A stretch of DNA of 64,000 bases from NCBI RefSeq assembly GCF_018139145.2, contig NC_059471.1, forward strand, positions 87,690,520-87,754,519. The letters are read 5' to 3'. The stretch's first letter is position 1; the number at the start of each line of letters is the position of its first letter. This DNA is from Gymnogyps californianus (lineage: Eukaryota > Chordata > Aves > Accipitriformes > Cathartidae). Below the pieces are notes generated by a model. It made no database searches and was not told the DNA's origin. It saw nothing but the letters and a program-made list of their open reading frames with translations. This document shows, one piece after another, positions 34,601 through 47,515 of this stretch. The position numbers and the translations under genes were made by a program.

Positions 34601-37600
34601 GGGTTACTCTTACTCCTACTCCCTAGTTCACTGAATCTTTAAATCTTCTATACAATCTGCCGTATCTTCTAGGGCAGAGTTTGAAAGTGCTTATCCTCCC
34701 CAGCAGCCTATATGCTGGGGAACTTTCCAGGTCAGACTGAGCTTGTACCAGCAGAAAAAAGGACTGAAACGAGATGTCCTCTTGAAAAGGAGCTGAGGAG
34801 GAGGTGAGAGGAATCACCACCTACTTCTTCTCTTGGTTCCCTTTTAAAAGAAAAGATTGATTCTTGTTCTATCTGTTTTTCTGTGAAGAGGAGGATTAAG
34901 TGCCTACTTTCATGGCTACAAATCATGCGTGGATAGAAATGCACAGTTAAGCACCTAAGCCTCTGAGAGAGTGGGGATTTAAAACACGAGTAAGTCCTCA
35001 GGGCTTTGCTAATGCTACCTTAGATGGCTCACTGCTTAGGGTTGTGCATAGCATTATGAATCACACAATCTTTCTTTTACATTGTGTAGGAAACCTACGA
35101 CTCCAACTCAAGGCTACAGATTCTGCCACGAGTCTCCAAATACTAAGTAGTATCAAAGTCCTTGTTTGACCAAAGCTTAAACATCTATAACTTATAAATA
35201 ACACATATTTACTTCTTTTACACATATAACACTGTATGCTTTCGATCATCCAGACACATGGTATGTTTGAGCACCTGGAACAGGTCATGATACACATGCA
35301 GGTATATGCATACCAGCATCATCAGGCAACATATTGATGTAGTGTATTGAAATCCTTAATGTACCAAAGGGCACCAAACTTCGTAGGTGCTGACACTATT
35401 GATGTGTGCCTTACCTTACTGTTCTTGTGTCTTACCATCCCATGTATGACACATCGTAAGTCATGCCTCGACCTGTTCTGTGTTTCGTAGCCTTGCTACA
35501 GCTCTGAATTTCTCTTCTTCTCATCCACTGCTTCCCTCACCACAGCCAGACTAGTGTTATTTGCACGATCCCACTGCTGTAGCAGGGGGCAGGGGAAAGG
35601 AGCAAAGCAGAGCTGCTGGATGCATGGGGATGGTTGGAAGCTGTAGGTCTTGCAAGAAGAGCACATTGTACAGGGTCTATATTTCAGAAGGAGTGCAGGG
35701 AAGAGGAAGGTTTCAAGGTTCCTGGCATCCTTATGCTGCAACTTGCAATATGATTTAGAGGTCTCTTTCTCCTCTCCCTAGCCAGATGCACCATCAGCTC
35801 CATAGTCAGCAAGACAGAGTGAGATGATAACTCTCCCCCTTCCACAGCCCCTCAAAACCACAGAGAAGTTTTGTCCCAAGGCCCTAATAGTTTCTCCACA
35901 CCTTTTGCTTTCATTGTATCAGCATCATGAAAGACTCAAATGGTATCACCAACTCTGAGCGCAAACAGGCACTGCCATCATCTGATTCAGCATTTATCTG
36001 TCAAGTAGCCTGGCTTTATGCAAAAAGTTGAGAGGCTGAAGCTTAATGAAGCCCTAAAACTAAAGACAATAAATCAATCAGCTGATGGAAATAAAAAGAG
36101 GATCTATTTTAAGAGGATACATATATATACAAATGGCAGAAATATTTAATCAAAATTTGCCTGTCATAAAGTCATTGTCTCAAAATGATAGGAATTATTT
36201 AGATTTCTGAAGGTAGTACTTCTTTCAAATGCACAGTTTAAATAAAGACACACAGAGTAAAGAAATACTAAAATTACATTTGTACTTTGTTCCCAGGGCA
36301 ACAAAAATGAAGACCAAATGAAAAAATAATGTGAGAAAATGGTGCCTAACAGAAAGAGAATTTGTCAGCTGGGGTTATCTCCTCATACACTGAAAAAGTC
36401 AGTCCCACTGAGGGCTGGACACTGGTCCTGAAACGTCTGTGGTGAAACCACCTAGCTCGGAACTTTGACAACCTGTGCTAATAAAGTTATTGAGTGATCA
36501 CGTCCATTTTCTGTTAACATGTGTTTGCATGTTTCATTTACTAAAAAGGTAATTTTATCTCCTAAAGCAGACATTCTAAGTGAAACTCAGGACTGTGACC
36601 TGGAAAGATCATATAAATGGGATTTTTTTCTGTCATCTCTTTATGCTTTTGATTATTCTTGACGTTGTATAATGTTAAGTTATAAATATAAAACATTTTG
36701 AAAATGTCATAATATCCTGAGTTAAATAAGAGAATACCAGAGCTGGAAAATATGCTTAAGAAATCAAGTTTACTTGGCAAACTCAAGATGAAAAATTAAA
36801 CTGGGCTTCACTACAATGGAACTTAACTCTTACAAAAAATGTGAATTGTGAGCTCAAGCTGGAAGCTGCAATTGAAATGTAAACATTCCTTACTGAAAGC
36901 AAGATGCTGCATTAATAACAACAACCACAAAAGCTGAAGACTTGTGGCATTACTGTACAGAGTGGTGATGCTTTTTCACCCTTTCAAGTGGATCTAATTC
37001 AGATGATGTCCCCCAGCTAACCCAAAAGTTCAAAGTCCTTGTACTTGTTCCTCCAGCAGAGCATGAATTTGTTTTGGAAGATTCTAGCTGAATTGATTTC
37101 TTTTTCTTTCTCCTTTCTACCCCATATATATTCTTTCCATCTATTTTTAGGCTTCCTATGTCTAAGCTCTGCACAGGTAAAAGGACTGGTACTGCTGAAT
37201 ACATGACAAGCTTCCCAGATTGTCATAAATTAAATCAGAATGTTTGCTAAAAATGAAAATGAATTCTTTCTTTTCTGTGCTTGGACCTAAAGCAAAGAAC
37301 AATTTCTGCTTTAATTTGTACAGATACCTTTGCTAACTATATCAATAACTACAAATTCACTCCAGACTATGTGGAACAGAATTTGGCCCCTAGAACGTGC
37401 CTGGGGGTATTTCATGGGCTCAGCATCACTCTGCATCACCCCTCCAGGAGGCCTTGGAGGCAGCCACCACTGACTCCTCCAGAGTCTGGAGATGGCCAAG
37501 GAGAGTCACAAACCCAAGGGAATCGCAGTTCCAAGGCTCTCTTTACAGTTAATGGGAAAATAAGTGTTCCTCCAGAAATGGATTCAGGGCACCTGCATTA

Positions 37601-40465
37601 CACTCCTCCTTTTAATATTCTTTCAAAAGAACTCCACTGGCAATAATTTTGTTAAGCTATAATATTTCTTGTCTCGCTAGAATTGTTTTTCGACTAGTAA
37701 TGAAGCATAACTGAAGTTATAATAATAATAAAACCATGGCAATAAGATGATATGTGCTGATGTAACTCTGGTGAAAATTTCAATGAGTGATCTGTGAGAT
37801 CAATAAAAATCAGACTCTCAACATAGTAAATAAAATGGTTTGGAAATATTGCAGAAATAAATATGTGAAGCAGAAAAAATTATATCTAGATAAGGCAATT
37901 TCTGTGGAGCTTTGCCCAAACCAACATTTCTTCCCATTATACCATCCCATTCAAACAGTCCCTGGTTTAGACAAACAAGGTAACCAGTGAGAACCCAATG
38001 AAAAATAACTTTTTTCACTCTAGAAACTTAGCTTCTTGATTTACAATGAAGTGAGGCTAAGACTTTGAGTAATTAAAGGTGACTGGTCAGAAAAGAAAAT
38101 AGTAACAAACACTAACTAGGATCAATGTAATCTGACAGTCAAAGCTACAGAAGGGCAAGATCTGTCACACTGCCACTGCCCCATCATGGAATTAACATTC
38201 ACAGTAATAAGCAAGACAACAGTGGTCTTAAAAACTCCACACCTAAGAACACAGATTTTTTTTCACCTGATCCTAGCAAAAATATTTGGCTATAATTGCA
38301 CGACTGGAGACAGAACACCCTCTGAAGTTTAAGAGTTACTTGTCTACTTAAAAGCTGTCTTCTAAGACAGTTCACTTTTCTTCCAAATGTGGCTGATCTG
38401 TCCCAGGTGCACACAAATTCTCCTCATTTCTGTTTTGTCACTTGATGTAAAAGCAGAAAATTGTCCCTCTCTTCAGTCAAGAGAATTACAATCAATATTA
38501 TTGTAATCCAACTCTTATATGTAGTGATGAACATTTCATTTGTCTCAATGAATAAAAATTTGAACTGAGCCTGAGCTCAGCATTTTCTGAGTTTTTGAAA
38601 AGGATGCAGGATTTTCCTTTTCACTTTTAAACTGTGAATTATGGACCATCTAATTGCCTGGCAGCAACTGAAGGTCTTAAATTATAAACAGTGAATTATC
38701 TTCTTGCTTTTGTTACTAAAAAAAGATGTAGACAACTTTTGGAGATAATAAAAAATTAACATAATCATTAAGAAGTCTATATAAATTGACATCCATATTT
38801 TCTTTTTTTTCCTTTGTCAGCTTTTAAATGAACATTTCCTGGACTTGATTGCATTACTTCAGTTTTAGAAAAGATGGTCTTGTTGGACTTACCTCAATAC
38901 ATACGTACCAAATTTTTACATTAACACTAACTGCAGTCATTAGATGTTATGGGAAAGTTGTGTGTACCTACCTACGGAGAAGGTGAATTCTCACAACCCC
39001 AAAATCCTTAAATGCATACAAAGGGCACTTTGTTAATTTTTTAGAAAAAAATAAATAAACGTCCTGTCATGATCCACATTACTTCTGAATGCTTTGACTG
39101 CACCCAAAGTGATGTTCCTCTTTTGAAGAGTTTTAGCATCTGTAACAAGTAATATTTATAACAAGTGAAAAGTAGGTCTTGAGAAAATCAAGCTGACATT
39201 TAGAGAGCTACATTTGGTGCAACTCAAATTTACTGCAGCTGCAGTATAAATAATCTGAGCACTGCCAAAGATGAGCTACTTATATCTGTATACACACAGA
39301 ACAATTTAAACTTCTCCACATTTAATTTCAAATAAAGGATAGTTTTATGGCTGATCAGCGCAATACACACGATCTCAAGCGTGACAAAGCCATGAAATCT
39401 GAAGGAACTTGCATCACAACGAGCCCAAGAACACACTGATTTCTTCAAAACTACTCCACAGCCCTCTCCACTGAATCCAGCTGTAATATGGGAATTTGGT
39501 GTAATTCCTACTTAATTACGCTGAAGGCCATTTGCAGATAAAATTTATACAAAGGTAGAGATTCAGGGCTCTCTACAGCACTTTACATTTTTGATAGTGC
39601 TGGATAGAGGGGGCTGGGGGAATACAGGCAAAGAGGTGACTGGAATTTTTGGACCAACAATTGCTACAGAAAATCTCTCTGTGGTAGCTTTTCACCAGAT
39701 ACTGCACAGCAAGGTATCTGTACTGATCGTGACAGGAAAGCATGGGGTACAAGAGCCCACAGATGCTCAGCTCCTCCGCAGGTTTGGAAGGCTTGTGGCT
39801 AGCATTGTGACCACCCCAGGGATGGCACGGGAGCCACGTCACTCACAGGGACTAGGAGGCTTCATCCAGTTGCTTTGGCTCAATGTTACATGGGAAGGAG
39901 GGAAATGAGACATTTAGGACTCAGTTGGGCCAAGCCAGTATTGGAAGATTTTCACAGTTAGGGCATACTGGATTTAAGGAGGAATCTCATCTTAAGCTTT
40001 CCTTTGGAACTCAGTTTTTTACTATCTCAAAGTCAATTTTTACAAAGAGTTTATGGAGCATGGACTTTAAGGAAACATTTATGCTATTACAAGTTAAGGT
40101 ATGAGGGAAATAATGGTGTGCTGATTCTTTTAAAAGATTGCATTGGGTACATTGGTGCTTGCCTTATCCACATTTCAGTGTTGTCTCACAAACACCTGCA
40201 AGTATGGGCTGTGGTAAATTGGAAAAGCAATAGGCTATAGAATAATGGTAGAAATGAAAACAGAGAACTCTGCTGACAATCCTTTATTCAGATGTGGTCT
40301 CTCGTCATAAAAATCGCAGTTCCTATTTCCAAGCTTAAAAATTATATAATTCAAATGGTATTTTCAGGTGTCTCTGTCCCTCTTCCTTTTTTTCCTTTGC
40401 ACATCAATTCTTAAACTCTTAGAGTTGCCTTATCATTTTAACGGCATATGAATAACATTCAGATT
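31673..40465. other. Long unique noncoding stretch
   Basis: 8.8 kb without a recognised gene or transposon. A short GATA run (31695-31706) follows the CR1. Frames such as 33432-33815, 37281-37646 and 39591-39908 were read and show no domain, signal peptide or exon-like context. Poly-T and poly-A runs are scattered (for example 38801-38808). Confidence 0.5.
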
Positions 40466-40503
40466 GCTGTAATGTATTGGATTTGCTGTAATGTATTGGA
40501 TTT
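40466..40503. repeat. Perfect 19-bp tandem duplication
   Basis: GCTGTAATGTATTGGATTT occurs twice with no mismatch (40466-40484 and 40485-40503), so the duplication is recent or under constraint. Confidence 0.95.
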
Positions 40504-42074
40504 CATTGTCAGTTATTCTTAACATTTAAAGAAATGCTGAGCATGCTTGAAAGTGTTCCAGAATTTAAAAAAAAAGAAAAAGTGTGTTAATGTTAAAGAG
40601 CATTTTTCTTAAAACCTGTAATTTGTAATTAATTAAATCCCTTTGAAATCTTCGAGTCATCTCATGAAGGAATAGAAAGTCTATGTTAGATATAGGAGAC
40701 TAACCATGCACTCAAAGAAAAATTTAATCCATATTCAGGGTGATCTCTACAGAAAGAGAGTCAGACTTTAAAGTGTTCATTACAACCATTTAATGAACAT
40801 TTTTACTTTCCAAGATAAATGACTCAATCACCCAGCAACACCATAGGTTTTGCAGGAATGTCATCATCTAAAACCGAGCCACTCCAAACCTTGTAAATTT
40901 ATAGTTGAAGCTACAATTAAGAGTAATGTCTGACAGATTTAGGGAAAAATATGAAGTTACATTACACAAATGCCCTTAACCTTGTCCTGCAGAGATGATA
41001 TTTAATAACTGTATTTAAATATCCTATCCTATTAGGATCAATAGGATTTTTAAAAAATGCATTCCTTCTTTTTGGCATCCTACAGAGAAGAGATAAAGTT
41101 GCTAAATTACCGTACCTATGCATTCCTTCTGCTCGCTTAGAACAACAGCTGCACATACCTGTGGGCATAATTTTGCAGGTAGGACATTAACCAATATATC
41201 TGTCAGTCAGGAAGACATATAAATGACTTAAGTTGCAACTGTAATAGAATGTGCCTACAAAGTGGGGGCCAAAAAAAACCACAGGCTGCAATTAAACAAT
41301 CTATCCCTTCTGGCAGGTCTGACGTAACTCTGATCTCTCACGCTATATGACAATCCTGTCACTAGTGCAACTATTCTGAATTTGAAGGGGCTGTTCTTGA
41401 CTGACACCATCCGGAAAGGCAGAATCAGGCCCAGAGATGCTCACATTATCAGATTAATTCCACAAGTGTGATGGCTTGCCCAACCTCATTCCCAACAGCA
41501 TCTGTCACATCCGCTGCCAATGGCAGTGTCTTTGGAAAAGGAGCTTCACTCTTTATGCCTGGTTTCTCAAGAGCAACAAGGTAGCCAACATCGAGGTGTA
41601 GCTGACCTCCCATGGCCTGTCCCCTAGTTTTATGATTTCTCACCATGGAGCCAAGGCATGGACCAGCATGAGGACGCAATTTAATGCGAGGTGCCCTGTT
41701 CTGAGCATTGTCTGAACTGGAAAGAGGAGGGTATCATGATCAGCATAAACTTACTGGTGCAAATGCGAAGTCTGCACCTGTCTGAACTCACACAGGGAAC
41801 ACTGATTCCCTGTTGGAAATCAGCTGAGGATATTTACATGCCCCTATAGTGCAAGAAGCAGAACATCATCTCTTCCACCTGGAAATGAAGAGGAAGAGTA
41901 ATCCAGGGTCTGAACAGGGTCTGTGGCTTCAGGGCTGATCCTAGGCTGATACTAGGTTGGTCCATCAGATTTGCTCCTCTTCTGAGAGGGCTGCAGATCC
42001 CAATATTAATCTTGTCCAGAAGAACATGGACTGAAATATGTACAGTGGAGAGAGATCTTCCGTGTACTTTGCTT

Positions 42075-42097
42075 TTTGTTTGTTTGTTTGTTTGTTT
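42075..42097. repeat. (TTTG)5 microsatellite
   Basis: Five uninterrupted TTTG units plus a partial sixth. May be polymorphic. Confidence 0.95.
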
Positions 42098-42370
42098 ATG
42101 GGACAGTTATTTCCTCATTCTGTTTCTATACATTTGAGAAAATACTTAGTGGTTTGAATTGTCTGCAGCTCTGTAACGTATACATATGACTGAAGCAAAG
42201 GCTCCTGAGTTGCTCTGCCTTGCTGGTCTTTCTTAGAAAATGTCAAACAACTGGTTGATTTCTAATGCAGTATGCTAAGTAGCATAATTAAAGGAGCCCT
42301 CTTCTGTCATACTGTAAGTGTGCTTATATCTTCTCTGTTATTCAGGTGTGAGATATGTGTATCTCTGAGG

Positions 42371-42438
42371 TGCAGGAAATACTATAAGCCATATTTTAAA
42401 GGTGTGCAGGAAATACTATAAGCCATACTTTAAAGGTG
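42371..42438. repeat. 34-bp tandem duplication
   Basis: Units 42371-42404 and 42405-42438 begin TGCAGGAAATACTATAAGCC and differ at one base (ATATTTT versus ATACTTT). A recent local duplication. Confidence 0.95.
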
Positions 42439-42710
42439 GGATAATCTTTAATGTTGGGGGTAGAGAACGACTTGCTCAAGGTAGAAAATTATGTCTGCAT
42501 CAAAGTCACAGCTGCTAATTGACTTCCGTCTGCATATTGGCTACCTGTAGATAGAGCAGAAGAGGAAGGGAACTTTTTACACTCCTGTCATGGTCTAATC
42601 CCAACCAGCAACTAAACACCACGCAGCTGCTCTCTCACTCCCCCCCGGTGGGATGGGGAGAGAGTCAGAAGAGCAAAAGTGAGAAAACTCGTGGGTTGAG
42701 ATAAAGACAG

Positions 42711-42716
42711 TTTAAT
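42711..42716 (-). terminator. LTR polyadenylation signal ATTAAA
   Basis: TTTAAT on the plus strand, at the position equivalent to the signals in the other LTRs. Confidence 0.6.
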
Positions 42717-42901
42717 AGGGAAAGCAAAAGCTGCGCACACAAGCAAAGCAAAACAAGGAATTCATGCACCGCTTCCCATCGGCAGGCAGGTGTTCAGCCA
42801 TCTCCAGGAAAGCAGGGCTCCATCACGCGTAACGGTTACTTGGGAAGACAAACGCCATCACTCCGAACGTCCCCCCCCCACCTCCTTCTTCTTTCCACAG
42901 C

Positions 42902-42924
42902 TTTATATGCTGAGCATGACGTCA
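42902..42924 (-). promoter_or_regulatory. LTR U3 core promoter with intact CRE
   Basis: On the minus strand a perfect TGACGTCA palindrome (42917-42924) stands just upstream of ATATAAA (42902-42908). CREB/ATF or AP-1-type factors bind this motif. In copies 1 and 4 the site is mutated, so this is the LTR here best equipped for transcription. Confidence 0.65.
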
Positions 42925-43183
42925 TATGGTATGGAATATCCCTTTAGTCAGCTGGGGTCAGCTGTCGCTGCTGTGTCCCCTCCCAACTTCTTGTGCACCC
43001 TCAGCCTCCTCGCTGGTGGGGTGGGGTGAGAGGCAGAAAAGGCCTTGACTCTGTGTAAGCACTGCTCAGCAATAACTAAAACATCTCTGTGTTATCAACA
43101 CTGTTTCCAGCACAAATCCAAAACATAGCTCCATACCAGCTACTATGAAGAAAATTAACTTTACCCCAACCAAAACCAGCACA

Positions 43184-43539
43184 GCTCCTGACACCAGCAA
43201 TGAAGATACGCTGTCCAAATAAGCACGTCTTCTAATGCAGCGTGGTTGGTGAGGAGCTGGGCACACATCAGCTCAGCTTCTACGTCCTTATCAGTCACTC
43301 CTAACTAACTTTCTTACCATAACTACTTCTTCATATCGCTTCTGGTTGCTGCAACGTTATGGCCCACAGGCAAACAACTTGAATTTTTTAGCTCATGATC
43401 TCATGCATTTCTAATTTATTGTCTCGCTTTAAATCTCCATTAAAGTGAGAATAGGAGGGGAAAAAAACCCAAGCCCTTTGCATGCTTATTCACCAAGCAG
43501 GTTTTTAAGGTTCTTAGAGGTCTAATTATGATATGAAAA
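43184..43539. other. Noncoding stretch between LTR and LINE fragment
   Basis: Begins with the target-site duplication. Nothing else recognised. Confidence 0.5.
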
Positions 43540-43720
43540 CATGATTTCCAACTTTGCAGATGATACTAAATTGGAAGAGAATAAAAACAAATGAGGAATA
43601 ATTAGGTAGTGCAGCCAGATATAAAAGAATTTAGATCATTTTATATTTCAGGAATAATAGATGGCAAATGCAGGGCTGTGCAAATAAATTGAGAATAATT
43701 AGCCTCACAGTGTGGCATAA
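43540..43720 (+). mobile_element. Ancient CR1/L3-type LINE fragment with FADD motif
   Basis: NFADDTKL is encoded at 43550-43573; FADD is the catalytic motif of LINE reverse transcriptases (its two aspartates bind metal) and ADDTKL is typical of the CR1/L3 group. Downstream blocks such as GGCAAATGCAGGGCTGTGC (from about 43662) fit the W...KFN..KC segment at the right distance. The frame breaks soon after the motif. Too decayed to encode anything. Confidence 0.6.
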
Positions 43721-46700
43721 AAAGTGGGACCCTGTTTGGAACGATGAGAGGCTACAACATGCTGAGTGAAATAAATCCTGAACTTAGAGTGCAAAATTCA
43801 CATCTAATGTTCCCTTACCTATATGACTTGCTAGTCACCTTAGTGGTACTCTGCTAGAAATAAGATAGCACTCAGTGTCAGCAAGAAAATCACCATCTGG
43901 CCTCTGGGAAAGGAAAGGCTACATGGTATAGTCTAAGAAGGACAATTTCTTCCACAGTTATTACACAGGACCATACCACCTAAATATTGGACCACAGGCT
44001 GGATTCAGTCTGCAGGATGTCCCTGCCCAAGCCGGTGTCTTTCTCCAGGGGCAAAAAGGAAAAGAACAGGGAGAATACAACAAGGAAATATGAGCTTTTG
44101 TTGGCTTTTCTCGAGTGTTCCTGCAGAAGAGGCACCTGCTGCTGGCTGCAGCAGAGACAGATTGCTTGGCTAGAGCTGTAGGCTGATCAGGAACAGTCAT
44201 TTTTTATATCCTTACACTATGTTATGTTCCTTAATGTATTCAGGCCTGAAGTTAGAAGGTTTCAAACAGTCGAGCCGGGGAGGTTCTAGGAGAGCTGTCA
44301 GTGGGAACAATGGTGGGAAGATACCTTGCTGGTTTTAAAATGTTGCTTCATGAACCATGACAGATTATATGCAGAGATAGCAAGGATGGCAAGGGACATC
44401 ACCCGGACAGATCACCATGGTTTCCTATGCTGCTGTGAACTGCTTTCCGCTCTATATACTGCTGCCTACTTCTCTGCTCTTGACTGAACCACAACCTGTC
44501 AAAAATGCACTCCCTCTTCTGTATATATCAGCACATTAGTTTTCAGTTATGTGATATAGGAGGTTCTTCTATATCAACCCAAGAAAAATTATGTTTTTTT
44601 CACAGCAGATATGGGCAAGAGCCTTTTTTTTCTTGAAGAGATGAAGTTTTGTTCAGGAAACTGATTTTTTATTTTATTGAGAGTTGTCTGTTCACATGGA
44701 AGGTAGGAGGAAGAAGGGAAATGGACAAATGCATGAGGGAATTAAGGTCGCTGCTGGTGAATCAGTACTGCAAGGGATTACCAGCTACAGAATATTTTCA
44801 CTGAAAACAAAATTAAATAGACCTCTCTGAAATAATGAGGTCTAGAATCCATCATTAGTCCATGGAATTTGAAAAATATTAGGTTGATCTTTTTGCCTAT
44901 CTAGAGATGCCTTTATGGGGTGAAGATTTACCTGCACAGGTCTTCTTATGGTAAACTTTTAGCTTGTTTAACAGCAGCGAAATAGTGACAAAAGCTGCGT
45001 TGTTAGGGCATTTATACATTTCTTTCTAGTCATGTTTTACATGAAATAGGTCTGAATTATTAGCCATCTTTCAAAGTATGCAAATGAAAGGAGTTTCAAA
45101 TCTTCCAAATGCAATGAATTGCATTTCAGCATTTCAGCATTGAACGCCTACGTAATTTATGGCAGAGTGCACATAATTTCTATGTATGGCTATACCTAAT
45201 GTGGGTAGCTCATTTCACATTTGAAATTCAATTCTGCTGGCTAATTGATTCGTTTTCATAAACACTCTAAAATTTGTAATAAGAACAATGCTTTGCTGTA
45301 ACATACTGTTTTGGGGCTGTACCAAAATTAACTATGAATATTTACTTTCAACAAAAGCCAGTGGGACCAACAGCAAATAATGAAAACATAATGATTTATC
45401 ATTTCTTTTCACAATCCCTATTGTTCCATGAGATTCAGCAAAAGTTTAAATCTTTTAAATCATCCCCTTAAAATACTGGTACTTTTATTCAATCATCTCA
45501 GTTTTCTTTCCTCTGCCTCCTTCCCCCCCTCCCTCCCAACAGCCCTCCCTCTGCTGGTATCCCTTCAGTTCTGTCTTGGGATGTAAGGCACTGAACAAGC
45601 TTCAGACATGAGTTTGATAGCCACTGTGTCCACGATCCTTCACCAGAAGAGTTGAACTAGGATGTTTTCAGGGAAGGTAGGGCATAGTTTGTTTCCAGAA
45701 AGAAAGATAAGTCATTCCAAAAACCTCAAACGTATATTCTGAAGTCAAGTCACACTGGTTTCCAGAGCAAAGACCTGTTTAAAACACACAAGCTGAGACT
45801 GTGGCAGTGCCCTCAGGAAGTGCTGCTGAGGACTGCAGTTCAGTTCCCACAAGTCCCAGTGGGTCAAGTCATGCAGCTGCTTTAGCAATTGCATCCCCTG
45901 ATCTCAGACAAAAGTGTCCTTCCTGGGAGCAAATATCCCTCCAAAGAGCAAGCTACCTGACACAGAGAATATAGGAAAGTATGTACCACAGGAAAATGAA
46001 GCTGAACATATTCCAAGCTGTGTGACAGAGGTACAGCCATGTGGATGACAAGAAACCTCACAGCAAAAATGGCAGAGCCTTTGCACCCATCCTTCCCCAT
46101 CCTTCCTTTCTTCATCCCCACATACAGACTGTGGTGGAAAAAAGTACCAGACCTATCATGGGAAAAGAAACTATATTAAGGGACAAATATGACAGAGAGT
46201 TAGGGTGCTCTAAACAGGGGACTGATGGGTAGGTATCAGAGCATCTCTTTCAGAACAAAATCGATGGATCTGGAACAAAATAACTTTAGATGGCTCACAC
46301 CCTGACTGCAGTGTGCAAAATATTTATTTCCAGAAGCTGGAGCCCAGTTCATGAATACAAGGAAGCACATGTCTTTGGCACATGTTTACATTTCAGAATA
46401 GCAACAGGAAGCATGGGCTTAACATTAAGCATGGGGTTGATTTGTTAACCCATTGCAACTCTTGCAAGGTCAGGCTTGGAAAGCAGCACCTGGACTGGTG
46501 ATGGTGACAGTCCTACCACCTCCAGGCTTTGGGGAGCATGGCCCAGTTTTGTCATATCATCCTTCTCCCCAGCTGCAATACAGCAGCTCTCCCTTCTGCT
46601 TGATCATTAGTCTGCCAGGCTGACATTTGGGGAAAAAGGCAATATGGGCCTCGGGTAGGCTTAGGATCAAAGATATTCATTAATAAATAACATCAGGTTT

Positions 46701-47515
46701 AGATTAACAGGATTTTAAATGTATTGGAGGTAACTTAAAAGTTGTGACTATCATTGAGCTCTCCATGTCCCAGAGCATTTTAACAGAGTTCGGGGACAAG
46801 CACGCCTCCCCCTCAAACCCACCAGTCTCCCACTCTTCTTAGCTCTGTGCTGTTGCCTTGTGCTGTTTTAGCCCCAGATGGGGCAGGAACAGGCAGCAGA
46901 GCCAGACCTGCCCTCCAAAAGGGGTCTGTAGTCTGCCATAGCCACAAGGAGAGCCTACCACAGAAAATCTCTCATCAAATTCATCAGCTCTGCATAAAAC
47001 GAGTCCTGACTTTGTCTCCCGGCTATTTGGAAACCTGTCACTAGAAATCACAGCTACTGGAAGTCGCTCCACACGGGCTAGCAAGCAAACACCCTGTGAA
47101 CCTACACTGCAACCAGCGTGTCCCTCCCGGTGGGGCTGTGCCCCTGTGGCCACTGCTACCATTAAACTTTTAGACCGTGGCAGCAGCCAGAGGCCAACAG
47201 CCTGGGGCCCTGCACTCAGCACAGGGGACCTGTGGCCTTGGCCCGGCAGCAGGCACCAGGCATCATGCTGCCTCTCCAGCAAAACCCGGCTGTGCCCTCC
47301 TCTGCACCTTGGCTGTGTTCTTCCCCTTCTTTTTCTGCAGAAGAAATGCAAAGTTTGAGGGCTTTTTGTCTCCACAAGGTTTTCTTGACCCAAGAATTAA
47401 TCCTGACATTTAATTCAAGTTTAATTTTGTTAGCGATAGTTACATAAGTCCTTAATATTTTTTTTTGTTTGAGAAAAGCATCTATATATAAATAAAAATA
47501 AAAACTATTAAAAGG
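43721..47515. other. Noncoding stretch with a possible conserved element and a GC-rich patch
   Basis: No gene is supported. 45050-45370 looks unlike the neutral background, with AT-rich factor-like motifs (ATGCAAAT at 45078-45085; CTAATTGATT near 45241-45250). A strong pyrimidine tract ending AACAG lies at 45500-45541. 46800-47400 is GC-richer with frames open on both strands (184 codons on the minus strand at 46839-47393); none shows a domain. Confidence 0.45.

Larger units (their letters stand above)
40504..42585. other. Noncoding stretch with two short repeats
   Basis: No gene is supported. A minus-strand frame at 41449-41679 has no recognised domain. The TTTG microsatellite (42075-42097) and a 34-bp duplication (42371-42438) are annotated separately. 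Confidence 0.5.
42586..43183 (-). mobile_element. Solo LTR of an avian endogenous retrovirus, copy 2 (mosaic)
   Basis: A 598-bp element from TGTCATGG to CCAGCACA, flanked by ACTCC (42581-42585) and GCTCC (43184-43188), a 5-bp duplication with one mismatch. The sense strand is minus: ATATAAA (42902-42908), an intact CRE TGACGTCA (42917-42924), and ATTAAA (42711-42716). Both ends and the U3 promoter zone match copies 1 and 4, but the middle (about 42730-42890, the R/leader part) does not: the tract around AATTGCATTGTGC is replaced by sequence containing ACGCGTAACGGTTACTTGG, which holds an AACGG Myb-type site. This marks a different subfamily that arose by recombination or divergence. No internal viral sequence remains. 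Confidence 0.92.

Noticed and set aside
43550..43573. FADD motif as retroviral pol belonging to the neighbouring LTR
   Set aside because: The ADDTKL context is of CR1/L3 LINEs, and the LTR is a solo copy closed by its own target duplication before this point.
45480..45545. Strong pyrimidine tract ending AACAG as a splice acceptor of an exon
   Set aside because: Downstream sequence shows no conserved frame or donor site that I can support; pyrimidine tracts are common.
46839..47393. 184-codon minus-strand open frame as a gene
   Set aside because: Three plus-strand frames overlap it; GC-rich, no recognisable domain. Cysteine content is scattered and does not form a zinc-finger spacing.
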